Source of the DNA: Bactericera cockerelli
Lineage: Eukaryota; Arthropoda; Insecta; Hemiptera; Triozidae
DNA length: 64,000 nucleotides
Assembly: GCA_024516035.1 (NCBI GenBank)
Contig: CM044963.1
Location: forward strand, 18,619,113 to 18,683,112
Direction of reading: 5' to 3'
In this document: positions 44,949 through 55,770 of the stretch, in pieces
Position numbering within the stretch: position 1 is the stretch's first letter
Layout: each line of letters starts with the position of its first letter
Translations under genes and position numbers: made by a program
The notes under the pieces: generated by a model
Told to the model about the DNA's origin: nothing
Databases searched by the model: none
Seen by the model: the letters and a program-made list of their open reading frames with translations, nothing else

Positions 44949-45694
44949 GGGTGGAAAAAGTATTCAAAGTGGTCACTTGATGCCTTGATAAGTTGGAGAA
45001 TGTTTATGAGAAAAAAAATTGCCCAAACTCAAGTACGATCGCCAAATTCTTGGAAATGCGATAAACACTATTGCACCACGGAGTTTTGGAACAGTCAGGT
45101 TGAGTCCAGGATACTGTTTCGGAACGTACAAATTTTCAAATGAAAGATACCAAAAATATTGAAGGTATAAAACCACCTGTACAAGACCTAGGATCTCCAT
45201 TACGACAATGTCAAGGAACTTGGAATTTTCTAACAACAATTGTGTCTCTCTTTTAATCTCTTTTATGTATAAGAAAGGAAAAACTCATGACCTTTACAGA
45301 AGTTCTATGAGATGAAAAATATGCCGAAGTCAACATCAATAATGTAGGGTGTTTTACCATCTATGCCACGATTTTAGACATACAGGCATCTCGTTTTGCT
45401 CTTCTCTGATACCATTTCTGGCGGCTCAAACGACTATATAAGAAGACTAATAACTTATCCCAATGAAAGCTTACGTAGTGTAACCACAGCAACCACAATA
45501 CAGGTGCTAGTAAACAAAATTTAATAAATTATAATGCACCTACGGCAAAATTAATAGACAAATTCTACATCACAAGTCACTGCTTAGCGTCGGTTTTCCC
45601 TATCTTACACAGTACGCAATCCGGGACTTAGCGCCACAGAGGTATTACAAAAACGTCTATTAATTCCGCCTCTAATGTGTGTGTGTGTTCACAG

Positions 45695-45846
45695 AGGCAG
45701 GGATGTATTCACGGGGAGGAGTTACCCTACCTGTTCGGCGCCCCTCTGGTGGGGGGCCTCAACCACTTCACCCGCAACTTCACCAAGTCCGAAGTCCTGC
45801 TGTCCGAAGCCACCATGATCTACTTCAGCAACTTCGCCAGGACAGG
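45695..45846 (+). CDS. Nlg: Neuroligin, exon 4 of 5
   Basis: The acceptor TTCACAG is followed in phase 0 by RQGCIHGEELPYLFGAPL. This is the block around the position of the catalytic histidine in cholinesterases, and the histidine is kept here as in many neuroligins. The translation continues GLNHFTRNFTKSEVLLSEA, then TMIYFSNFARTG, the conserved helix before the C-terminal lobe. The donor GG/GTGAGT leaves phase 2, completed by G in the next exon. The exon follows a 24.4-kb intron that contains the 2.37-kb tandem duplication and most of the minisatellites of the window. A short GT run precedes the acceptor. Confidence 0.94.
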
Positions 45847-46104
45847 GTGAGTCAGAAAATTTTCATTGGTATTTTTATTTATTATAAATATTATTCCTCA
45901 AGCCAATGCTTGAGGAAGGTCACAACTCAATGACGCTGTGGAATTTTGAACTTTTGAAAGTGTTTCTCGTATCGTACGGCAATTTTACTTGGGGTCGTCT
46001 CTCATCGATTTTTTGCTATCTCTTACCGTTTGCCTAAACTATTCCGGACACACAAAGCCACAAAGATACAAGGCCCGTCCATATTTCTCTTTTATACTCG
46101 TATA

Positions 46105-46201
46105 CATATAGAGATAATAAGGAAAAAATATATAAATACATACACAAATATGTTCTAACTAAAGGGCGGGGTTATTGCCTATGGCAATTTCTTCCACCCA
46201 A
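46105..46201 (-). mobile_element. Family A fragment beside a decayed Helitron
   Basis: TTCTAACTAAAGGGCGGGGT, TATTGCCTATGGCAAT. The adjacent 45952-46113 contains a decayed minus-strand relative of the Helitron at 40137 (GCTATCTCTTACCG, CATATAGAGAT). Confidence 0.6.
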
Positions 46202-46269
46202 AGATGAGTAGTCCACAGGGATCAGCAGCTACTTTAGAGACCCGTGTGGTATGTCTTGCAGCTTGCCTA

Positions 46270-46750
46270 AAGTATATCCATTTCATTATGATAGCTATGA
46301 CTCATCACGACAAAATATGAGAACCAATCAGATTCCAGAATTTCTTACAATGTTGCGGACCTATAAATATCTATTTTCAGTACACTCTCTCACTCGTTAC
46401 GAATAAAAGGAGCTCTACTATACAAAGGTCGGAAGGGTACGTTTGGTGCAGGTAATATAAGGTTTCAACCTATATGTACTGCATCACATAATATTATTAC
46501 CTAGGTACTTGGTTGTCGATCAGAAATATATGATTTTGAATGTTTGAATCTTCATAATAATATATGTAGATACATATATGTATTATTCTTGCTTATCAAC
46601 CTTAAGGTTGAAAGAAAATTTACAAGGAAGTATTGTGCGATGCACCTTCCTGCACTTAACATTCTTTACTTCTGTAGTCTTTGCAGTTTTGGCAACCCTG
46701 CCTACGATTTTAATGAGTCATAGCTATCATATTGAAATGGATATACTATA
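46270..46750. mobile_element. Probable MITE with 36-bp inverted ends
   Basis: AGTATATCCATTTCATTATG, ATAGCTATGACTCAT at 46270-46306 is matched in reverse at 46713-46750. About 480 bp in all, with no coding frame. The target duplication is not clear. Confidence 0.55.
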
Positions 46751-46900
46751 GTGGTAACATGCTCGGCTTACACTTCAGATGGCCCGGGTTCAAATCACGG
46801 CGGATTCGGAATTTTTTCAGCTCTATAATTTATGCCTCTTCTCTCTTGGGCGAGTAGTAATAATATACTCACCTTCACAATCGCTTTGGAAGGTGTCCCT
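46738..46900 (+). mobile_element. Family C-like tRNA-headed fragment
   Basis: TAGTGGTAACATGCTCGGC (box A-like) and CGGGTTCAAATCACGG (box B-like) precede GGAATTTTTTCAGCTCT, as in family C. The tail is diverged. Confidence 0.5.
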
Positions 46901-47579
46901 TACAAACATCTGCAATCATAATAATTTTATGATTAGAGATAAGATGTTTGTACTGTTATAACGGCTACAATTTTTTTTTTTTTCGTGCCGTTCCTAGCGT
47001 CAATCCTGTTAAGGGCTCCAAATATAGTTATTACTGGCTGGTTGGTACCATATCTGTTTGACGCGTCCTAGCAAGACATCTCTCTACCATATTATTATTT
47101 ATATCCTTAGCTATTGTTCCCGTGTTGATTTTTATTTTTTTCTTTTTTTTGCGTTTGTTTTTGGTAACTACAAACTCAAATAAAATATGTAAATGATACT
47201 AGTGGGTGTGCACCCTTTTTACAAAAATAAACTTTCGGCAACGATTTTACAAATTTTCGTCGCACTGGAAAAGGTGTGTTGATTTATGCCCGAGAATTTG
47301 CCAAAAATTTGCGACGCTATCATTAGCACAGCGCAACCTTTTTTGCCATCTCTTGCGAAAAAATGGGCGGTGAAAGGAGAACACAGATAAATAACTGAAA
47401 AATATGCTAACAATTTACAGCAAACTGGAACTTTTCCAGACTTTTTTTTTGTGTTTAAGTGTTGAAAATTTGTTTTGTTTTTATTTTTAAGAGCAACAAC
47501 AATATTTATAATCCATGAAACAGTTTCTAATGACTCTCTCTCTTTATGAATATTAATGTTTTCGAGATATATGTAAATA

Positions 47580-48235
47580 GAAAGAGAAAGATGAAAAGGT
47601 AGAGGATAGAAAAAAGAGAGCAGTCTGAAAAGAGAAAAGGGATCAGAATGAGGACTATCAGAACATTTTTATGTACAGTTGCACATGTGATACAAAGTTA
47701 CTAGTTACTACATGAAAAACAATTAGATTTTATATACAAGACATCCAAAATAGTGAAAGCTAGTGAGAGATATATAGAAGAGAGAGAAGAGAGAGAGAAG
47801 AGAGAGAAAGAAGAGAGAGAGAGAGAAGAGAGAAGAGAGAAAGAGAGAGAGAGAGAGAGCAGAGAAGAGGAAAAAGAAAAAGAGAAACAAAAAACTCAAA
47901 GAGGATAAAATAATAAAGGAAAGAAAATGGAACATAAGAGAGAGAGAGAGAGAGAGAGAGAAGAAAGGAGGGTACGGAGGGAGCGATAATGAATGACTAC
48001 ACGGAGAGAGAGAGAGGAGAGAGAGATAATAAAAAAGAGGAAGAAAGAAAAGGAGAGAGAACAAGAGGGATCAGAATAAGACAACAATTTACATTTTGAT
48101 ATAATTTTAAAGGAAACCATAGTGGAAGATAAGAGAGAGATAGAATGATAGGGAGAGCAGGAAACAAGAGAGAGAGAGAGAGAGAGAGAGACAAAATAGG
48201 ACTGAGAGAGAGGAAAAAACTAGAGACACAGGGAG
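47580..48235 (-). repeat. GA-rich block
   Basis: Long purine-rich tract with (GA)n; serine/leucine-rich minus frames are compositional. Confidence 0.75.
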
Positions 48236-48611
48236 TAGCAGGTGGGGGGGATATTTAGAGTTTTTCTAGGTTAATGACAGTGAAATGTCCCACCCCCACA
48301 GCAGTAGATAGGACAGCGAGACAACGCAATGAGGGAGAGACAAATACTTTACCATGTGATTATGTTTTGTTTTGTATTTTTATGAAAGAGGAATAGAGAC
48401 AGGCAGAAGAGACAAATAAGAAGAGAGAGATAAACAGGACAATGGATACAGAGAGACAAGAAGATGAAGAAGAACCAGAAAATATTGAGGAGATAATTTG
48501 GAGAGATATACAATTATACAGGGTGTGGCAGAGAGGACGGACGGTTTTTTTTTAAATCAGAAATAGTTAATTTTTACTCAAAAGCAAATTTATTGATGGA
48601 ATCAGGTTCAC

Positions 48612-48684
48612 AAGTAAATAGCATCGAACTCAGGATCTCTGGACTACAGGCAGTAGTCACAACCATTACGCCACGGAGGCTGGC
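48612..48684 (-). mobile_element. Family F tRNA-like head fragment
   Basis: ATCGAACTCAGGATCTCTGG through TTACGCCACGGAGGCTGG is the reverse complement of the family F head only. Confidence 0.65.
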
Positions 48685-48861
48685 GTACTATAAACTTAGT
48701 ACTATTTTGTATAAACTTAGTACACTTTCAACAATTATTTTCCATAAATTGAACTTGTTTGACATCCAATATGTAACAATTATACATCATAATTTTGAGA
48801 CTACGATCAACTGTCATCTGGACCAATTCACAGTCACAAGACTAAAAGCTTGACTTGTCTA

Positions 48862-48973
48862 TATCATAGACTTAAAAAGATGTAGAGAGCCGTCTAAGAC
48901 TAGTTTCGTACTTATTTGGACTCATCAGTTAGACATAGCATCTCTAAATCTTTTAAATTCTATGATATTTCGA
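48862..48973 (-). ncRNA. Hammerhead ribozyme (type I) with extended stem I
   Basis: On the minus strand the core at 48934-48892 reads stem I GTCTAA, then CTGATGA, stem II GTCC with loop AAATAA and GTAC, then GAAA, the palindrome CTAG, TC, and stem I partner TTAGAC. Every invariant core base is present, and cleavage would fall after the C at 48898. Stem I is 6 bp perfect next to the core. It continues outward through imperfect pairing of TATCATAGA... with ...TCTATGATA to about 48862 and 48973. Stem II has one mismatch (C opposite U). Stem III is only a 4-nt palindrome, as in animal hammerheads that act as dimers. Activity is inferred, not shown. Confidence 0.8.
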
Positions 48974-49104
48974 GCTTTTAATCCTGTAACTACGAATTAG
49001 TCCAGATGACCACAATAAATCGTAGTCTCATATTATGATTATATCATTGTTAATATTTTCCATCGAATATTTAAGAAAGACAAAAAAATTCAAAATCATT
49101 TCAG

Positions 49105-49290
49105 TATCAGTATAAACAGAAAAGTGAGAAGTTGTACTAGATGTACATGAATATCAAAACATATCTGGAAAGCTGTTTCGAGCTTGTTTGCTCTCATCAG
49201 CAGGTAATAGTTCTGAGTATCCACGCCATCAACTAACCTTTCTATTTTAATCAGTATAAACAGGAAAATGAGAAGTATAAACAGAAAAGT
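49105..49290 (-). mobile_element. Repeat family K (hammerhead-bearing), fullest copy
   Basis: A segment shared with 2112-2200, 41797-41930 and, weakly, 53236-53300 contains AAGTGAGAAGTTGTACTAG and TACATGAATA. The phrase CAGTATAAACAGAAAAGTGAG recurs at 49111, 49251 and 49273 with small changes, showing partial tandem organisation. No protein-coding frame is seen. Retrozymes and Penelope-like elements both carry hammerheads in tandem terminal repeats; which one applies here is undecided. Confidence 0.6.
49161..49210 (-). ncRNA. Hammerhead-like core in repeat family K
   Basis: The minus strand from 49210 reads ATTACCTG, CTGATGA, GAGC with loop AAACAA and GCTC, GAAA, CAGCTT, TC, CAGATATG. The conserved core and a perfect 4-bp stem II are present. 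Stem III differs from the palindrome CAGCTG seen in the related copy at 2187-2192, and stem I has a C/A mismatch. This is therefore probably a slightly decayed ribozyme. The surrounding repeat (49105-49290) contains partly tandem units, as expected for ribozyme-bearing retrozymes or Penelope-like elements. Confidence 0.68.
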
Positions 49291-49294
49291 GAGA

Positions 49295-50265
49295 AAATAT
49301 TTGCCGCGATAAATTCCCTTATTCTGCGGAGACTAGAAAGCACCCTAACTTTTAATAAGTATGTAAAAATAAGTTTACTACAAGACATTTCCGAGTTAAA
49401 AACAGTGTAGAGAATAATGAAAAAATTAACAAGAAAAAGTCAGAAATAATTATACAAATGAAAGTCAAGAAGGAGTAATTACTTAAAACGAGAATGAAGA
49501 CAGATTAAATAAATAATTTGATCCATGTAATATAAAGTTTTCGAGTCAGCATTAGATGTGAAAGTGCACGTCAGTCAGCAAGCGAGTGCACTCGAGTCAG
49601 AATGGAGAATAGACCGGGTGAAGGGGAAACTTTGTTGGTAGCGTAACTTTTAAAAACAACTCACTTGATTCTTGCTGATTTAACATTTTCACAAATTTAC
49701 TACACACTCAACTACTTGGCTATTCCTGGCTGAAATTAATTCATCATCGAAATTTTATTTATTTTTTATTATTTCTTTTAAAATAATATATGTGATTTTT
49801 TTTTTTATTATTAATTTTACGAACTTCGTGTCCATTTATACAAAACGCGATTTTATGCACATTATACACGTATACTATATACCTAATCTTACAACATATT
49901 CTGTGAAGATCATCTAAAAGTGTTCATTTTTATATTGCCTTATTTTTACATTTCAAAGTTTAAACGGTCCGTGGTAATACAGACTGTAATACATGCATTA
50001 TATTTTTATTTTAAAAAAAATCAAAAAAGATATTTTTAAATTTTCTCTCTCCAAAAGACACAAAGAAATGTCGAACACTGACTTTTTCTTATCCTGTAAA
50101 AGATAAAGTTGTACAGAGAAAAACAAAAGTAGAACTAGTAGAAAAGTATAAACATGTAACAACATGCAAGGAAGAAATAAATAAAAACAAGTCATGTGAT
50201 CAAGTCTCTTCCTCTCCCTCTCTCTTTCTTCCTTATTCTCTGTGTCCCTTGTTTTTACTTTCCTT
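49295..50265. other. No recognisable feature
   Basis: AT-rich unique DNA; nothing supported. Confidence 0.45.
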
Positions 50266-50267
50266 AA

Positions 50268-50872
50268 CCTATAATAAGGAAAGTATTGTATTCGTCGAAA
50301 ATTTCACCTACTCAGTTTTTCACATTTTTGGACGAATCATAGCCTCAGGATACCAAAAAAGTTGTTTTCAGCCATTGGTCCGTGCGTCTGTCTGTCTGTG
50401 TGTAAACAGGATATCTCGAGAACGGTAGGAGCTAGAGTTTTGAAATTGGTATGCAAATTAATTGTATACACCAGACGAACCACGAAACTTTTGGTTGAAA
50501 TCGGCCGCATTCTGCGGCCGCAGGGCCGCAGAATATTGGCCGCAAGCGCCGCTTCTTTGAATTGGTTAAAGATACAAAAAAAGTTAGAGAACAACATTTT
50601 CTCGGATAGAAAAAATAATAAGGGTTCACTCCCATCATTTTTTTGATATCTTGAACTTTTTGAAACCCGGCCCCAATTTACCGGTATTTTGGGAGGGACC
50701 CGCTTGGACTAACTTTTTTATTATTCATCCTAGATGGGGATTGTGACATATCAAATCGAATGATTTTGAGGTGCTGATTACGAATTTGGGATTTTTAGCT
50801 AACTGTTACCGTTGAGTCACTAGTGGCTTTTGGTCCTGTTTTAATTCCTAATATGATAAGGAAAGTCGTGTG
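50268..50872. mobile_element. Dispersed element M with ends like AAGGAAAGT
   Basis: A 600-bp segment with TTTACTTTCCTTAACC near its left end and ATGATAAGGAAAGT near its right end. It contains a GC-rich hairpin (ATTCTGCGGCC, GCAG, GGCCGCAGAAT) at 50508-50533. The left end recurs at 15217-15330 (CTTTCCTTATCCTATAG, CAGCCATTGG). No transposase frame was recognised. Confidence 0.5.
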
Positions 50873-50879
50873 ATGTTTG

Positions 50880-50918
50880 CACCAGATTTTTTTTCTTCGT
50901 CTTTCTCTCTATATATTA

Positions 50919-50986
<68 letters not shown>

Positions 50987-51157
50987 ATCAATTTCTCTCT
51001 TTCCCATTCTGTTCCTCATTACATTTCTCTCTCTTCCTTCCTTATTATCTGTGTCTCTTGTTTTTTTTCCTTCGTCTTTGTCTCTATCTCTCTATAAGAA
51101 AGAGTTTCTTTCTCTCTTTATCCCTTTCCCTCTGTCTTTTTTGTTCCTCATTACATT

Positions 51158-51192
<35 letters not shown>

Positions 51193-51330
51193 GTCTCTCC
51201 TTCTGTCTCTCCTCTCTTGTTTGTCTTTTTTCTTATTTTCCGTCCTCTCTCTCTTTCTCTTTATTTTTTCAATACTTTTTCTCCTCTACTTTTCTTCGAT
51301 TTTTTTTCTCTTCTTTGCAATAGTTTTGTC
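50880..51330 (+). repeat. CT-rich block
   Basis: (CT)n of about 60 bp at 50922-50980 within a wider pyrimidine-rich tract; no gene. Confidence 0.8.
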
Positions 51331-51539
51331 TCAGATTTTATTTATTATTATCACTTGTGCTGGTTGTTTTCTTAACAGAGAGGTGGGGATCTAGTATTTT
51401 TAACGGTGTACCCTACCCACCGAAATCCTCCCCTCTCCACCACCATCAAACGAGTGTGCCAGAGTAGAAACTCTATACTATTAACTATGTGATCTGATGA
51501 CATCTATCTGATACTTCCAATAGTTAATATTTAGGTCTC

Positions 51540-52120
51540 AGTTGTTGTAAAGGGAAAGGTCACTTTCACTTTCCTCGTCATGTAGAACTGAATGATATTG
51601 TTCAGCGGGCTCTATCTTCCATCCATGTTCCCTCAACTTTAGAACCCCTGGGATTATCCAGAGATGACGGCAAGCGGCCTGATGGCATGTCCTTGGTTCC
51701 CTGGTCGAAAGGTCAAACCTTAGTCTGGGATTGTACCTGCGTCCACACATTAGCAGAAACATATCTCCCCAAGACTCGACAGGAAGCTGGGTCTGCTGCA
51801 GAGGAAGCCGACAAAAAGAAGGTCGCCAAATACAGCTTCATTCGAAATCAGAATTATATTTTCCAACCATTAGCATTCGAGACATTTGGACCGTGGAGCT
51901 TGAAGACAAAACAGTTTTTCAGGAGATTTGGCGACGTTTTAGCCCGAGTGACAGGAGACATGAGAGCGGGCATTTTTCTCACACAAAGATTGTCTCTAGC
52001 AATCCAGAGAGGTAACGCAGCAAGTGTTCTCTCTGGATTGCCAAAGTCAAAAACTTTGTGTTACTTTACTTGAATAGAATGTGAACAAAATAAAATATAA
52101 TTTAATATTCAGAAGAAAAA
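51540..52120 (+). pseudogene. LINE ORF C-terminal fragment
   Basis: An open stretch reads HVELNDIVQRALSSIHVPST, then RDDGKRPDGMSLVPWSKG, LVWDCTCVHTLAETYLPKT, QPLAFETFGPW and FLTQRLSLAIQRGNAASVL. This resembles a domain found downstream of reverse transcriptase in many invertebrate non-LTR retrotransposons; the RPDG...W/D spacing suggests a nuclease-like fold (inference). It ends at TGA 52071-52073 and is followed by an A-rich 3' end. No reverse transcriptase is left, so it is a 5'-truncated copy. Confidence 0.65.
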
Positions 52121-52206
52121 AAAATATTTAGTGAATAATTATGATTACAGTAATTGTGTGGCCTAATTAATATACAATTGTGTTTCTTTTTTTTTTCTTT
52201 TTTTTT

Positions 52207-52404
52207 AAGTGGGGTTTAACGTCGCTTTCAACTGCCATGGTCATATCACGACGGGGTTTTACCCTCCATTCGCAGGAAACTCACAAACCTGCTACTCACA
52301 TTGACCTCACCCAGCCTGAGTGGGGCCGGGAAAAGCCAGCGTCACGAGAATTAGAATTTGAATGGTCACCCATCCAAGTCTTAACCTCGCTGGATGTCGC
52401 TTTT
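52207..52404 (-). mobile_element. 5S-headed SINE, head-truncated copy
   Basis: Same core and tail as 52475-52723 in the same orientation, but it ends within the 5S-like head near GGATGTCGCTT. This is the 5' truncation expected of target-primed retroposition. Confidence 0.8.
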
Positions 52405-52474
52405 AATATAGATAAGTAGATAGTCATATGTTGGCTAGTTTTATATTTATATTTTATATATTTTTTTTTTTTTT

Positions 52475-52723
52475 TGGTTTAACGTCGCTTTCAACTGCCA
52501 TGGTCATATCACGACGGGGGTTTTACCCTCCATTCGCAGGAAACTCACAAACCTGCTACTCACATTGACCTCACCCAGCCTGAGTTGGGCCGGGAAAAGC
52601 CAGCGTCACGAGAATTAGAATTTGAATGGTCACCCATCCAAGTCTTAACCTCGCTGGATGTCGCTTAACTTCGGTGTTCTGAAGGGAACCGGTGTATTCA
52701 ACATGCCATCGACGCTGGCTTTA
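52475..52723 (-). mobile_element. 5S rRNA-headed SINE (family E), second full copy
   Basis: Reverse orientation of the same element as 12835-13098, with a complete 5S-like head ending at GACGCTGGC and a T-run (minus-strand poly A) at its left end. It lies about 70 bp from a truncated copy at 52207-52404. Confidence 0.85.
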
Positions 52724-52934
52724 TATTTTTTAGAACGATGAATTAGGGAAATGAATTGTAAAATTAGTTAGTACAGGATTAATATGCCCGTATATTAGTC
52801 AAATAAATAAATGATAATAATAGGCGAGGAAGACAAAATGAAAGAAAGATGTGACCCTAGAGGGATAAAAATAGAAGAGTCTTGCTAAATAAGGTCACTA
52901 AATAAGAAGATAGGAGAGAGATAGAAGTAAAAGA

Positions 52935-53112
52935 AAGGAAATAGAGAGTAAGAGATTAGTTAGATCAGAAGTGTAGAGAGGATAAGTAAGAGTAAGAGAT
53001 TAGTTAGATAAGAATTTAAGAGAGGATAAGTAAGAGATTAGTTAGATAAGAAGTGTAGAGAGGATAAGTAAGAGTAAGAGACTAGTTAGATAAGAAGTGT
53101 AGAGAGGATGAT
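52935..53112 (+). repeat. About 42-bp minisatellite, 4 units
   Basis: GAGATTAGTTAGATAAGAAG and TGTAGAGAGGATAAGTA repeated with length variation. Confidence 0.75.
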
Positions 53113-53299
53113 AAGTACCTAATCTCAAATATCTTATTAAATAAAAACCTTGTGTGTATCTGTTTTCTTTCCACTTATTTCCTTACTCATGTACCAATTA
53201 TTTCTCTATGTACACTAGTACAGGGTGTTCCAAAAAGAAAAGTGAGAACATATATACTAGATGTAATTAAATATTAGAACATACCTGTACAAGATGTGA

Positions 53300-55500
53300 G
53301 AAGATATCAATGTTACTGTTTTAACATTATTTTTTTTTTGGAGGGAGATAAAATGAAATTACTATTTTTAATAGTACAATGTGCCTCAAAATACATTCAA
53401 ATTTCTCCCAAAACCAATGGCTGAAAAGAAACATCATTGTAGCAATTCGTGGATCTTACAAAATTATCCACCACCACCACCTGTATAAAAAACATGTAAA
53501 AAAGATATGTATATACAATTGCTTGAAAATATTACTGTGTCGCCTGGCAAGCATCACTGAGGAGATGTCAGGTAAATAAATATATATAAAAACAGTATTT
53601 GCACCCTTATATGAAACAAAAGTATTGATTTAAGACAGCTGTTCAATTGTAAAAGGAATTTTAAACCGAGTATCTTTTTCAGTATTTAGATCCTTTCTGA
53701 CACATGAAGTGTCGTTTAACAGCAAATTTTAGTTGTTGTTGTTGTAGCAGTGGCAGCGGATCAGCATTCTTCTCCATACTTTCTTTATGAGTATACATAG
53801 AGTTGAGGTTGCTCCGCTGTGACTGAGGGGTGTGATGGTCCAGTAAATTTTAGTTGGGAACCTTTATTCGGCACACCCTGTATATTTTCTGCTTTGTTTA
53901 TATTATTTGTCTGTCGGCGTCGTACCCTTTTTTTATTTATTCTCCGATGTTTTCTACATCTTTTTATCAGCATTTCTTGGAATATCGCTCCTTTTCATCT
54001 CTTATGTTACTTGCTCTTCTTAAGTTTAGTGTTTCATTGATCCATATTTATTTACAAGAACATATTTATTTGACAGGAGAACCCAATAACACAACAAAAA
54101 ATTCTTCAGATTTCTAATATTAGAAATTACTCAGAAGTAAAATTGAAAGCACAATAATATAGTCTTCTTATCATTTGCCTTTCCCCAAACCTACTTGAGG
54201 TCAGCATTGTTCATGTTAAACCTGTTCTCATGTTTGTGGTGGGTTTGTTCTATCTAAGATTTATAACATCTAAGATTTATTTATATTGGTGTAAAATGTA
54301 AAAAAAAAATTTGAGCAAAAATATTTTATTTTTACAACACGAACACAATACTTCCGATTTCTAGTATTAGAAATTTATCGGAAGTAACAAGAAGTTCTCT
54401 ATTTTCTTGGTTCAATTCTAGCTCTATCCTCTTATTGTCTCTCTATGTCTTTTGAACTTCCTCTTCTCCTTTATATCTGTTTTAACAATATTCCTTTTTT
54501 CTCTTCTTTTATGTCTTGCATAATTTCTCTTTTTTTTCTTTCTCACTCGTCCCTCCTAGTTTTCTTTTTCTTTTACATGTCCTCGTTCCACTTCTCTTAT
54601 GATTTCATCACTTCCCTGAATTTTATCATTCTTACGTTTACCTCCTTATCCTTTCGTTTTTTTCTGCTTCTTTCATCTTATAATTATCGTCTCCTTCTTT
54701 TTCCTTCTATCGTATTTCTAATTCACTTTTTCTTTTGGTACTACTTTTCTAGTACCCGTTCTTCTATTTATTTGTTACATAGTTTTTATCTAGGTACCCT
54801 TTACTCTCTATTTCCTTATCATCACTTCTCTATTACCCTTCACCTTCTGTTATACCATCTCCAGCTCCATCTAATCCCCCTTTCTTTACAACTAGTACAG
54901 AAATATGTTTTTCCTGCACTTCGTCCACTTCCTTCCACTCCAATGCTTTCGTTTGTTTTTACTCCAGACTGTATTATATCATGCCTTTTCCCCATTAGTG
55001 CTTCAAGGTCGGCTGCGGGTTTGATGTTGGCATGTTTCAATACTTTCATGTTCCAAACAGAGAAGAGCACATTGCAACGATTATTGTTTGCAATTTGTTG
55101 CTGATATTTTTTCGCTTTTGTTATCGATGATCCGCTTCTTTCTCCTTTTTCCAGTGCTCTTTCATTGATGTTACTTTTTATGAACTTACTATCAGACATT
55201 TTGGAACGCTTTTAGAGTGTATTCTCGATTTTTTTCTTCTGGACTTGTGTTGAAATTTTATTCTCTTTTCTTAAGCATCGAGCTCGTTCCGGGATATTCT
55301 TTTTACAATTTTCTAGATTTGATCAGTAATATTTCCTTAGGGAAAATAAAATATCACATCATTATTTATTGTGATGTTATGGAAAACCACCGTGATTCAA
55401 CTGAAGAGTATTCTCTTCATTTTTTTTATTTTTTTATTTTTAAGGGCCGAATTATAAAACGGAATTTAATTTAAAATAAGCCAGACCCTCCCTCAAGTCT
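53300..55500. other. No recognisable gene; CT-rich 54415-54880
   Basis: AT-rich unique sequence with a pyrimidine-rich block. TCTAATATTAGAAATTA near 54113 and TCTAGTATTAGAAATTT near 54360 are a diverged repeated palindrome flanking about 230 bp. Confidence 0.45.
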
Positions 55501-55502
55501 TT

Positions 55503-55540
55503 CAACAAATCTCAGCGCATTATGGCGCTGAGATTTGTTG
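55503..55540. repeat. Perfect 16-bp-arm hairpin
   Basis: CAACAAATCTCAGCGC at 55503-55518 pairs perfectly with 55525-55540 around a 6-nt loop. It lies beside AAAATAAGCCAGACCCTC, which is also seen near the hairpin at 60981. Confidence 0.85.
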
Positions 55541-55770
55541 ACATTACTCAGACTTGGCGGACATTCTGTCATATCTTATGTTATTTTAAAACAATAGAAA
55601 CTCTGTCTCGTGTTAATATAGACCAGCGGCGAGCGCTACTTGACGAGCGCTGGCCTCCAGGCGAGCTTGATCATTCTTTCCTTGGAAGACTGGGCCTGGG
55701 GCACTTTGGGTCGGTTGCCTAACCCTTTCAACGACCCTGAGAAATCCTAAAATAACCAAATGGGTGGGAA

